DNA of 22,540 bases from Actinomycetes bacterium. Its GTDB lineage: Bacteria; Actinomycetota; Acidimicrobiia; Acidimicrobiales; UBA8190. How positions within the stretch are numbered: the stretch's first letter is position 1; each line of letters opens with the position of its first letter. The stretch lies in contig JAJZYI010000017.1 in NCBI GenBank assembly GCA_021798135.1, positions 1 through 22,540 on the forward strand, given 5' to 3'. The position numbers and the translations under genes are program-made. Shown here piece after piece: positions 7,516 to 14,245 of this stretch. The notes below the pieces were generated by a model that made no database searches, was not told where the DNA came from, and was given only the letters and a program-made list of their open reading frames with translations.

Positions 7516-8172
7516 CTATCGCTTCGCCTCGAACTGTGCGACGAGCAGCGAGCCGGCCTGCCGGACGTGGTCCGTGGCCGCCGCCTGTGCCTCCGCCGGA
7601 TCGCGGTCCGCGATGGCACGGAGCATGCGCGCGTGGCCCGCCTGGGCCTGACGAGGCCAGTCCTGGAGGAGCGAGTAGAACCCTTCCGGTATGTAGCGTG
7701 TGCTGACCTTCAGCAGCTGCAGCATCTTCGGGCTGCCCGCGGCAGCGTTGACGGCCGCGTGGAACTGCCAGTTGAGCGCTTCGAGCTCGCCGGTCCGCGA
7801 CGGCGCTGCGAACCCGATCTCCCCTGAGCGCGTGACGCACGATCGAAGCCATGCCACGAGCTCCGGTGACGCCTTCGCGCAGGCCCGTCGCGCCAGGGCT
7901 CCCATCAGGTACGCGTGTGCTTCGTAGATGTCGGCCAGATCCTCCGGGGTCATCTCCAGCACACGCACCGATTGGTTGGGGGACCGTTCCACGAACCCCT
8001 CGGCCTCGAGCCGGAGCAGCGCTTCGCGCACCGGCGTCGCGCTGACCCCCAACAACCCCGCCAACTGCTCCTGGCTCGTCCTGCCCGGCTCGATCTGCCC
8101 GGTCAGGATCATCCTCCGCAGGACCCGCTGCACCTCGTCGCTCAGTCGGACGCGCCTGATCTCCCTCGTCAT
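7516..8172 (-). CDS. GntR-family regulator, FCD subfamily
   Basis: This 218-residue regulator has an N-terminal winged helix (about 8-75), with the recognition region GLLGVSATPVREALLRLEAEGFVER, and a C-terminal all-helical FCD ligand-binding domain. The FCD metal-site pattern is present but starts with Asn in LNWQFH where many members have Asp. Such regulators sense small organic acids and usually repress adjacent catabolic genes. It is embedded between the CoA-transferase and meaB, so it is probably co-expressed with the pathway it controls. It shares the FCD segment FYSLL..W....A.GH.R.L.AI...D with the second GntR at 16353-17165. The ATG at 8172 has GGGAGAGG just upstream; the longer frame upstream is low-complexity shadow sequence. 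Confidence 0.93.
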   Translation of the reverse strand: MTREIRRVRLSDEVQRVLRRMILTGQIEPGRTSQEQLAGLLGVSATPVREALLRLEAEGFVERSPNQSVRVLEMTPEDLADIYEAHAYLMGALARRACAKASPELVAWLRSCVTRSGEIGFAAPSRTGELEALNWQFHAAVNAAAGSPKMLQLLKVSTRYIPEGFYSLLQDWPRQAQAGHARMLRAIADRDPAEAQAAATDHVRQAGSLLVAQFEAKR

Positions 8173-8233
8173 CGCCTCTCCCGCCTCGGCGCGCTCCGGG
8201 CCCGGCTCTCGGTTCCGTGCCACGGCCACCCGC

Positions 8234-9541
8234 TCACCGGTCCGACATCGCCGGTCGCACCGCACCCGGGTCGGCAGCCACGGCGGCACCGGCCGCCAGC
8301 AAGGCGGCGACCTCCGCTTCCGAGTACCCGACCTCAGCGAGGACGGCCCTGGTGTGCTCGCCCACGCACGGCGCGCCGCGCCGACCGGCCGTGCCCCGTC
8401 CGGGCAGCGGTCCCGGCACATGGCGGTAGCTGCCGTACGCACCGTGCTCGGCCGTCACCACCAGGTCGCGGTCCTGCACCTGCGGGTCCGCCAGCGCCTC
8501 GTCGATGCTGTTCACCCGCCCGCAAGCCACCCGGCCGCTCCGAAGGACCTCGATCCAGTGCGCCCGGCCCGCCGTCGCGAAGATCGCCTGCAGGATCCCC
8601 ACGACTTCCTCGCGGTGCCGATGCCGCCCGCCGTTGGTACGGAACCGCTCGTCGGCGAGCCGCTCGTCGCGCAACGCCCCCACCAGGCGTGCCCACATCC
8701 GGTCGTTGCCCACGAACACGCTCAGGTACCCGTCGCTGCAGGCGAAGAGCTGGGCCGGGACGAGCGAGCTGTGCGCACCCAGGGCGTGCCGAACCGGCTG
8801 CTCGCCGCCGTTGAGCACCCGGGCGGCCAGGTAGCTCAGCATCGACACCTGCGTGTCGAACAGGCTCATGTCGAGATGGCAGCCGACACCGCTCCTGTCC
8901 TTGCGGACCAACGCGCTGGCGATGGCGAACGCGGCAACCAGGCCCCCGACGTGGTCGACGTACGAGATCCCCGCCTTGCCAGGCGGTCCGTCGGGCTCCC
9001 CGCCCATGCTCATGACCCCCGCCATGGCCTGGATGGTGTAGTCGTACCCCGGCTGGCCCGCCAACGGGCCGGTCTCGCCGAAGCCGGTCAGCGAGCACGT
9101 GATCACCCCCGGGTTGACCTCCCGCATGGCCTCCTCCGTGAGGCCGATGCCCGCCATCGTCCCGGGCCGGAAGTTGTCCACGACGACGTCCGCCGACCCG
9201 ATCAACCGCTTCATGGCGGCCATGCCGCCCTCCGTGCCCAGCCGCAGGGCGACGGAGCGCTTGCCCCAATTGAGCGAGGCGAAGTACAGCGAGACGTCCT
9301 CGCTCAGGTAGTCGGGACCCACACGCCGAGCGTCGTCGACGTGATCGGGATCCTCGACCTTCACCACGTCGGCGCCGAGCTCGGCCAGCGCGAGCGTGCC
9401 ATATGGTCCGGCCAGGAACTGCGTCAGGTCGACGACGCGGACCCCGGTCAACAGGCTGGCGGCATCGGCGCCGGCCCGTTGCGCCGCCCCAGCGCCGGCG
9501 CTCCATGCTCCCGTCAACGCGACGCCATCCTCTGTGCGCAC
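8234..9541 (-). CDS. CaiB/BaiF family (class III) CoA-transferase
   Basis: This protein of up to 435 residues transfers CoA between acyl-CoA and a free carboxylic acid through an enzyme-bound anhydride. It shows the family start GVRVVDLTQFLAGPYGTLALAELGADVVKVE, then SVALRL, VVDNFRPGTM, TGFGETGPLAGQPGYDY, and the segment LDMSLFD (223-229) that carries the catalytic Asp (Asp224 is the best candidate). The C-terminal GEHT motif (CVGEHTRAVLAEVGY) is present. The start is undecided: GTG at 9541 gives a 28-base overlap with the B12-binding gene but a poor ribosome site, while TTG at 9517 overlaps its stop as TTGA, the same style of coupling used elsewhere in this window. In context it may activate the mutase substrate or recycle CoA from the product (inference). 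Confidence 0.93.
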   Translation of the reverse strand: MRTEDGVALTGAWSAGAGAAQRAGADAASLLTGVRVVDLTQFLAGPYGTLALAELGADVVKVEDPDHVDDARRVGPDYLSEDVSLYFASLNWGKRSVALRLGTEGGMAAMKRLIGSADVVVDNFRPGTMAGIGLTEEAMREVNPGVITCSLTGFGETGPLAGQPGYDYTIQAMAGVMSMGGEPDGPPGKAGISYVDHVGGLVAAFAIASALVRKDRSGVGCHLDMSLFDTQVSMLSYLAARVLNGGEQPVRHALGAHSSLVPAQLFACSDGYLSVFVGNDRMWARLVGALRDERLADERFRTNGGRHRHREEVVGILQAIFATAGRAHWIEVLRSGRVACGRVNSIDEALADPQVQDRDLVVTAEHGAYGSYRHVPGPLPGRGTAGRRGAPCVGEHTRAVLAEVGYSEAEVAALLAAGAAVAADPGAVRPAMSDR

Positions 9542-9918
9542 AGCTCGCCCACGGTGCCGACCACGTCGTCGACCGCCGAGCCGGTCGGGAACACGGCCGC
9601 CGCCCCCACCTGGAGCAAGCGCTCCCGGTCGCCCCTCGGGATGGCACCACCGACCACGATCGGGATCTCCTCGGCGTCCACCGCCGCCAGGCGCCGGCGG
9701 ATGTCCTCGGTGAGCTCGACATGGGCACCGCTCAAGACGCTCAGGCCGATAACGTCGACGTCCTCTTGGACCGCCACCGTCACGATGTCGGCGGTCCGCT
9801 GCCTGATCCCGGTGTAGATGACCTCGAAGCCCGCGTCCCGCAGCGCGTAGGCGACCACCTTGGCGCCCCGGTCGTGACCGTCGAGCCCCGGCTTGGCTAC
9901 CAGCACCCTTCCCCTCAT
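9514..9918 (-). CDS. Acyl-CoA mutase small subunit (cobalamin-binding domain)
   Basis: This 134-residue protein is a stand-alone B12-binding Rossmann-like domain. It contains the DxHxxG motif GLDGHDRG (Asp13, His15, Gly18), in which His replaces dimethylbenzimidazole as lower cobalt ligand, followed by the SxL motif (IGLSVLSG, Ser60, Leu62) and a GG (90-91) that contacts the nucleotide tail. It is the usual size for the separate small subunit of methylmalonyl-, isobutyryl- or 2-hydroxyisobutyryl-CoA mutases. Its ATG shares one base with the stop of the large subunit (TGATG), consistent with a heteromeric enzyme made in fixed ratio. The CoA-transferase gene overlaps its 3' end. Confidence 0.96.
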   Translation of the reverse strand: MRGRVLVAKPGLDGHDRGAKVVAYALRDAGFEVIYTGIRQRTADIVTVAVQEDVDVIGLSVLSGAHVELTEDIRRRLAAVDAEEIPIVVGGAIPRGDRERLLQVGAAAVFPTGSAVDDVVGTVGELCAQRMASR

Positions 9919-11552
9919 CAGATGTCCACCGGCTGACGGAACTCGCCCCACACGTCCTTCAGCTCCTTCGTGATCTCGCCGACCGTGACGTCGGCGTGCG
10001 CGCACTCCACCAGGATCGGCATCAGGTTGCCGCCGTCGTCCCGGGCTGCGTCGCGCAGGCTGCGCAGCGCCTCCCTCGCACGCGCCTGGTCTCGGGCCCG
10101 GCGGACCTCCTGGACCCTGGCCACCTGGGCAGCGCGAGCCTCGGCGCTCATCTTGTAGGTCTCGACGTCGGGCGGGTCGCCGTCGGAACGGCACACGTTC
10201 ACGCCGACCACCGGACGCGCTCCCGACTCGACGTCCTTCTGCAGCGCGAACGCCTCCTTGGCGATCATCCGCTGCACGACGCCCGTCTCGATCGCCTTGA
10301 CCATGCCACCCTGGCGCTCGAGCTCCTCCATCACCGCCTGGATGCGCTCCTCGGTCTCGTCCGTCAGCCGCTCCACGTAGTACGAGCCACCGAGCGGGTC
10401 CGGCACCCTGGCCACGCCCGTCTCGTAGGCGAGGATCTGCTGCGTCCGCAGGGCGAGCGTCGTCGTCTCCTCCGACGGCAGGGCGAACGGCTCGTCCCAG
10501 GCAGCCGTGAACATCGACTGGACGCCGCCGAGCACCGACGCCAGCGCCTCGTAGGCGACCCGCACGATGTTGTTCTCCGGCTGCGGCGCGTACAGCGACG
10601 CACCGCCGCAGACGCACCCCATCCGGAACATCGCAGCACGGTCGGTGCGGGCCCCGTACCGCTCCTTGACCAGCGTGGCCCACCGGCGCCGGCCGGCTCG
10701 GTACTTGGCAACCTCCTCGAAGAAGTCGCCGTGCGTGTAGAAGAAGAAGGAGACCTGCGGGGCGAACTCGTCGATCGTCAGCCTGCCGCGTCCCACGACC
10801 TCGTCACAGTAGGTCAACCCGTCCTGGAGCGTGAACGCCATCTCCTGGACGGCTGTGGCCCCGGCGTCGCGGAAGTGGGCTCCGGCCACCGACACCGCGT
10901 TGAAGCGCGGCACCTCCGACGCGCAGAACTCGATGGTGTCGGCGATCAGGCGCAACGACGGCGTCGCCGGCCAGATCCACGTCCCCCGGGACGCGTACTC
11001 CTTCAGGATGTCGTTCTGGATCGTGCCCCGCAGCTTCTCCCGCCGCACACCGCTGTCCTCGGCTGCGGCGATGAAGTAGGCGAGGATGATGGCGGCGGTG
11101 CCGTTGATGGTGAAGCTGACGCTGGTACGGCTCAGATCGATGCCGTCGAACAGCCGGGCCATGTCGCGGACCGAGTCGATGGCGACGCCGACCCGGCCCA
11201 CCTCGAACGCCGCTTCCTCGGAGTCCGAGTCGAAACCGCACTGCGTCGGCAGGTCGAAAGCCACGGACAGGCCGGTCGCCCCCTCCGACAGCAGGTACTT
11301 GTACCGTGCGTTCGACTCCTCGGCGCTGCCGAAGCCGGAGTACTGGCGGAACGTCCAGAGCTTGTCCCGGTAGCCAGCGGGCGAGTTCCCCCGCGTGAAG
11401 GGGAACTCGCCGGGCTCACTGCGGTCTCGTCGTCCGCGAGCGTCGCCGCCGCTGTCGCCGGACCATGCCATCGACGGGTCCACGGGGATCCCGGCATTGG
11501 TCTGGCGCAACCACGGCACGAGCTCCTCGCCGGACTGCGGGCCCTCCGTCAT
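9918..11552 (-). CDS. Divergent adenosylcobalamin-dependent acyl-CoA mutase, large subunit
   Basis: This 544-residue protein matches the catalytic TIM-barrel subunit of the methylmalonyl-CoA mutase family along its full length and lacks a B12 domain, which the next gene supplies. Using Propionibacterium mutase numbering, Tyr89, Arg207 and His244 are kept as Tyr71, Arg189 and His226. Arg207 binds the substrate carboxylate, and isobutyryl- and 2-hydroxyisobutyryl-CoA mutases have Gln there. Other near-invariant positions differ: Tyr243 is Ala225, Arg283 is Gln266, the HxQTxG segment reads GCVCGG (Gly312, Val314), and TQSLHTN reads VQSMFTA (Phe348, Ala350). The CoA-entry segment TMYxxR is replaced by AGYRDK. 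So a carboxylated acyl-CoA substrate is likely, but methylmalonyl-CoA itself is uncertain. The ATG has GGAGGTG five to six bases upstream. Confidence 0.95.
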   Translation of the reverse strand: MTEGPQSGEELVPWLRQTNAGIPVDPSMAWSGDSGGDARGRRDRSEPGEFPFTRGNSPAGYRDKLWTFRQYSGFGSAEESNARYKYLLSEGATGLSVAFDLPTQCGFDSDSEEAAFEVGRVGVAIDSVRDMARLFDGIDLSRTSVSFTINGTAAIILAYFIAAAEDSGVRREKLRGTIQNDILKEYASRGTWIWPATPSLRLIADTIEFCASEVPRFNAVSVAGAHFRDAGATAVQEMAFTLQDGLTYCDEVVGRGRLTIDEFAPQVSFFFYTHGDFFEEVAKYRAGRRRWATLVKERYGARTDRAAMFRMGCVCGGASLYAPQPENNIVRVAYEALASVLGGVQSMFTAAWDEPFALPSEETTTLALRTQQILAYETGVARVPDPLGGSYYVERLTDETEERIQAVMEELERQGGMVKAIETGVVQRMIAKEAFALQKDVESGARPVVGVNVCRSDGDPPDVETYKMSAEARAAQVARVQEVRRARDQARAREALRSLRDAARDDGGNLMPILVECAHADVTVGEITKELKDVWGEFRQPVDI

Positions 11553-11597
11553 CGTTCACCTCCATGTTCCGTCGGTCCACCACACGGTGGGGCCGGT

Positions 11598-11636
11598 GGT
11601 GGTGGGCCGGCCGTGCGGCACCGCCGGCCCACCACC
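11598..11636. terminator. Perfect 14-bp hairpin before the mutase gene
   Basis: ggtggtgggccggc (11598-11611) and gccggcccaccacc (11623-11636) form a perfect 14-bp inverted repeat with an 11-base loop. On the minus strand it lies 46 bases before the mutase ATG. There is no T-run. It could be a terminator/attenuator, an RNA stability element or an operator. Confidence 0.6.
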
Positions 11637-11681
11637 TCCTCCCGCAGGACCGAGAGCCTCCACCTGCAGGACCGGGGCACG

Positions 11682-11720
11682 TCGGCCCGCAGGCGCCGGG
11701 AACCCGCACCTGCGGGCCGA
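11682..11720. terminator. Perfect 12-bp hairpin after the binding-protein gene
   Basis: tcggcccgcagg (11682-11693) pairs with cctgcgggccga (11709-11720) around a 15-base loop, about 70 bases past the stop of the binding-protein gene on the minus strand. A GC-rich stem without a T-run is common for actinobacterial transcript ends, so I read it as a likely terminator or partial terminator of the importer unit. Confidence 0.6.
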
Positions 11721-11721
11721 G

Positions 11722-11739
11722 GCCGGTGACCACACCGGC
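11722..11739. terminator. Short hairpin adjacent to the 12-bp stem
   Basis: gccggtg (11722-11728) and caccggc (11733-11739) form a 7-bp stem with a four-base loop, one base from the larger hairpin. On the minus strand it comes first after the binding-protein gene. It may be part of the same terminator structure. Confidence 0.4.
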
Positions 11740-11790
11740 ACGGCCGTGACCGGTCGGCGCCGAGCACCGCCAGGGCCCGCAGGTCCGGGC

Positions 11791-13005
11791 TCAGATCCCC
11801 CACACCTTCTTGAACGGCGCCTCGATGTTGGCGCCGTAGCCGGTGGCGAAGCTCGGGGGCGACCCGGCCTGCGCCACGTTGGCGGTCGTGAACACCCGCG
11901 GCACGCCGGCCACCACGGTGGGCTGCCCACCCGTCGCCACCCGCAGGGCGTTGGTGATCTCCGCGTAGCCCAGCCACACCGCGGACACCCCGATGTCCAT
12001 CTGGACGACGGCACCGGGCTTGATCTCGCTGAGCACCGACGGCGTGCCGTTCAGCGTGTCCATGTGCACCTTCTGCGACGCTCCGGCCAGCGAGATGCCC
12101 GACAGCGCGAACTGCGCGTAGTTGTCGTACAGCGGGATCACGTAGTTCACGTTCGGGTGCTCTCGCAGTGCCGCCGCCGTGGCAGACCCGAAGTTCGGCC
12201 AGGTCGGCACGGTCTCGTTCACGTAGTGCAGCGTGCACGTCGGGCAGTTCGCCTGGAACGCCTGGTGCAGGCCCTTCAGGACGTCCGGTGTCTGCGGGAT
12301 GTCGTCGGACGTGAGCACCAGCGCGTCCACGTGGCCCTTGGTCGCCATGATGGCGTAGTCGGCCTCGAGCTCACCGCCCAGCGAGAACGGCATGTTCACG
12401 CCCCCGGAGAACCCGGCCGGCAGGGAGCTCGACCCGTCCCCGAAGATGTCGAGGGTGATCTTGATCCCCTTGGCCCGCGCCGCCGCCAGCTGCGGAGCGA
12501 TGAGCTGCGGGTCGACGCCCTCCAGGCAGATGACGTTGGCCCCGGCGTTGATGGCGGCCTCCACACCCTGCTGGTAGTCCGACAGCTTTCCCGTCGACGG
12601 CCAGATGACCGCCTTCGCCCCGAGCTGCTGGGCAGCCGCCTGGGCGGTGTCCACGATCGTCTTGTTGAAGCCCGCCAGCTGGATGGGGATCAGGTAGATC
12701 AGCTTGCCGGCCGCCGCCTTGGCGTTGAACGCCGAACCGACGCTCGGCTCGCTCGGCACCCCGAGGTACTGCCCGACGAACGCCGCGGCCCGCTGGACCC
12801 CGGCGCTCGGGCTGGCGGAGGACGACGAGCTCGCCGCGGCCGAGGAGCTGGCCGAGGCCGAGCTGCCGGTCTTCGCCACGGTGCCCGACGAGCTCGAGCT
12901 GCACGCGCTCAACACCATCCCGGCGCACAGCCCCGCCGCCGCCAGCGCGGCGAGCGGCCGCTTCCCCGTCACGCCGGTCAGGCCGGCCTCCGATCGCAGT
13001 CTCAT
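11791..13005 (-). CDS. RbsB-like ABC importer substrate-binding lipoprotein
   Basis: This 404-residue protein begins with a basic N-terminus, a hydrophobic segment and the lipobox LSAC (Cys35), so it should be lipid-anchored outside the membrane. A Ser/Ala-rich linker (about 36-68) leads to a two-lobed periplasmic-binding-protein fold of the sugar type (Peripla_BP_4): LIYLIPIQLAGFNKTIVDTAQAAAQQLG, then GVEAAINAGANVICLEGVDPQLIAPQLAAARAKGI. It is full length and ends in VWGI. Members bind sugars, nucleosides or other small molecules; the ligand is not readable. ATG 13005 has GGGAGGGG seven bases upstream and forms ATGA with the stop of the small ORF before it. It is the last importer gene, before the hairpin-rich spacer. 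Confidence 0.93.
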   Translation of the reverse strand: MRLRSEAGLTGVTGKRPLAALAAAGLCAGMVLSACSSSSSGTVAKTGSSASASSSAAASSSSSASPSAGVQRAAAFVGQYLGVPSEPSVGSAFNAKAAAGKLIYLIPIQLAGFNKTIVDTAQAAAQQLGAKAVIWPSTGKLSDYQQGVEAAINAGANVICLEGVDPQLIAPQLAAARAKGIKITLDIFGDGSSSLPAGFSGGVNMPFSLGGELEADYAIMATKGHVDALVLTSDDIPQTPDVLKGLHQAFQANCPTCTLHYVNETVPTWPNFGSATAAALREHPNVNYVIPLYDNYAQFALSGISLAGASQKVHMDTLNGTPSVLSEIKPGAVVQMDIGVSAVWLGYAEITNALRVATGGQPTVVAGVPRVFTTANVAQAGSPPSFATGYGANIEAPFKKVWGI

Positions 13006-13160
13006 GGTCTGTCCCCTCCCGTTGTTGAGCAGCTGTCTCGGTGGTTCGTCGGCGCTGCGGCGCAACGCGGCCACGGCACCAGCCGGCCCCGGCCGGCGGC
13101 GGCCGTCGCGTACCGGGTCCCGGTCCGGTCGGCCTGCCGACGGCGTGCCTCAGCCGTCAT
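13002..13160 (-). CDS. Candidate small protein (52 residues) between permease and binding protein
   Basis: This short frame begins with an ATG that shares ATGA with the permease stop and ends with a TGA that shares ATGA with the binding-protein start. AAGGAG lies five bases before its ATG, inside the end of the permease gene. The product is Arg/Ala-rich (start MTAEARRRQADR) with two Cys (at 33 and 45) and no membrane segment. Third codon positions are GC-rich (roughly 80% by hand count), somewhat below its neighbours. It fills nearly the whole 151-base gap. It may be a real small protein, or a translated spacer that carries ribosomes from one cistron to the next. I recognise no family. Confidence 0.42.
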   Translation of the reverse strand: MTAEARRRQADRTGTRYATAAAGRGRLVPWPRCAAAPTNHRDSCSTTGGDRP

Positions 13161-14245
13161 ACCTGCTCCTTGGTGGCGTTGCGCTTCCTCCGGACGACGC
13201 CAGACACGATCACGGCGATGATCAGCGCGCCGCCGTAGAACAGGTCCTGGATGTACGACGACGCGCCGAGCAGCTCCAGGCCCGTGATGCCCGTGCCCAG
13301 GAAGTAGACGGCGACCAGCGCTCCGAGCGGATTGAACTGGCCGGGCAGGATCGTCGTCGACCCGAGGAACGCCGCGGCGAACGCGGGGAGCAGCAGCGAC
13401 ACGCCAGAGCTGGGGTCCGCAGCACCCGCGTTGCCGGCGTACATGATCCCGGCCACCGCACTGAGCACGCCCGAGGCGATGAACGCCGTGGTACGAACCC
13501 TGCCGACGGCGACGCCCGTGAGGCGTGCGACGTCGCGCTGCAGGCCCACGTACTTGAGCTTGCGCCCCGCCGGCAGGTAGGCGAGCACGAAGGCCATCAC
13601 CAGGGCGACGCCCAGGGCGAAGTAGAACTCGATGGGCAGCCCGATCCAGCGGTCGGTGACGACGATGTTGGAGAGCCCGACGGAGATCCCGCTGATGGTG
13701 GCGCTGTGACTGACCCAGAGCGTGATGCCGGCCATCACGGTGCCGGTGCCCAGGGTCGCGATGAACGGGTCGACCTTGAACTTGACGGACACAATGGCGT
13801 TGGCGACCCCGGCGATGGCGCCCACTGCGACGACGATCACGGCGGCGACCGCGATGTTCACGTGCAGGTTCACGTTCAGCTCGGCGAGCAGGATGGACGA
13901 CAGGGTCAGGTTGTACGCGACGGACAGGTCGTAGTCGCCGCCGAGCGCAGGCACGATCAGCCCGAGCGTGAGGACCACCGTGACGGCGCCGGCGCCGAAG
14001 ATGGAGCCGAAGGTGGCCAGCGTGGCGAAGTGCGCCCCCGTGGCGGGCAGGAACGTGAACACCAGCGACACGACCAGCCACAGCAGGGGCAGGGCCAGGC
14101 GCTCGGACCAGGACGCGACCAGCGATCCCATGGTGCCGGCGGGCACGCCGTGGCGCACCTCGACCGGTTCGTGGCGCGACGGGTCGGTCCGCGCCGCCGA
14201 GCCACCGCCCGGCGCCTCGACGTTCGTCTCGATCGCCTCAGCCAT
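13157..14245 (-). CDS. RbsC-like ABC importer permease
   Basis: This 362-residue integral membrane protein matches branched/ribose-type permeases (BPD_transp_2). A ~50-residue hydrophilic N-terminus is followed by about ten hydrophobic segments. It contains the family region VKFKVDPFIATLGTGTVMAGITLWVS (compare the VDPFIATLGT core of ribose permeases) and a late block GSTTILPGQFNPLGALVAVYFLGTGITGLELLGASSYIQDLFYGGALI typical of the conserved ATPase-facing loop and last helices. It should form the transmembrane channel with the tandem ATPase. Its ATG at 14245 overlaps the ATPase stop by eight bases, with GAGG about eight bases upstream. The 3' end overlaps the candidate small ORF. Confidence 0.95.
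   Translation of the reverse strand: MAEAIETNVEAPGGGSAARTDPSRHEPVEVRHGVPAGTMGSLVASWSERLALPLLWLVVSLVFTFLPATGAHFATLATFGSIFGAGAVTVVLTLGLIVPALGGDYDLSVAYNLTLSSILLAELNVNLHVNIAVAAVIVVAVGAIAGVANAIVSVKFKVDPFIATLGTGTVMAGITLWVSHSATISGISVGLSNIVVTDRWIGLPIEFYFALGVALVMAFVLAYLPAGRKLKYVGLQRDVARLTGVAVGRVRTTAFIASGVLSAVAGIMYAGNAGAADPSSGVSLLLPAFAAAFLGSTTILPGQFNPLGALVAVYFLGTGITGLELLGASSYIQDLFYGGALIIAVIVSGVVRRKRNATKEQV

Noticed and set aside
9918..11552. 2-hydroxyisobutyryl-CoA or isobutyryl-CoA mutase
   Set aside because: Those have Ile or Phe at the Tyr89 position and Gln at Arg207; this protein has Tyr71 and Arg189.
11553..11790. Cobalamin riboswitch before the mutase gene
   Set aside because: A B12-dependent enzyme made this tempting, but I found no recognisable B12-box sequence on the minus strand; the spacer consists of simple GC-rich hairpins.
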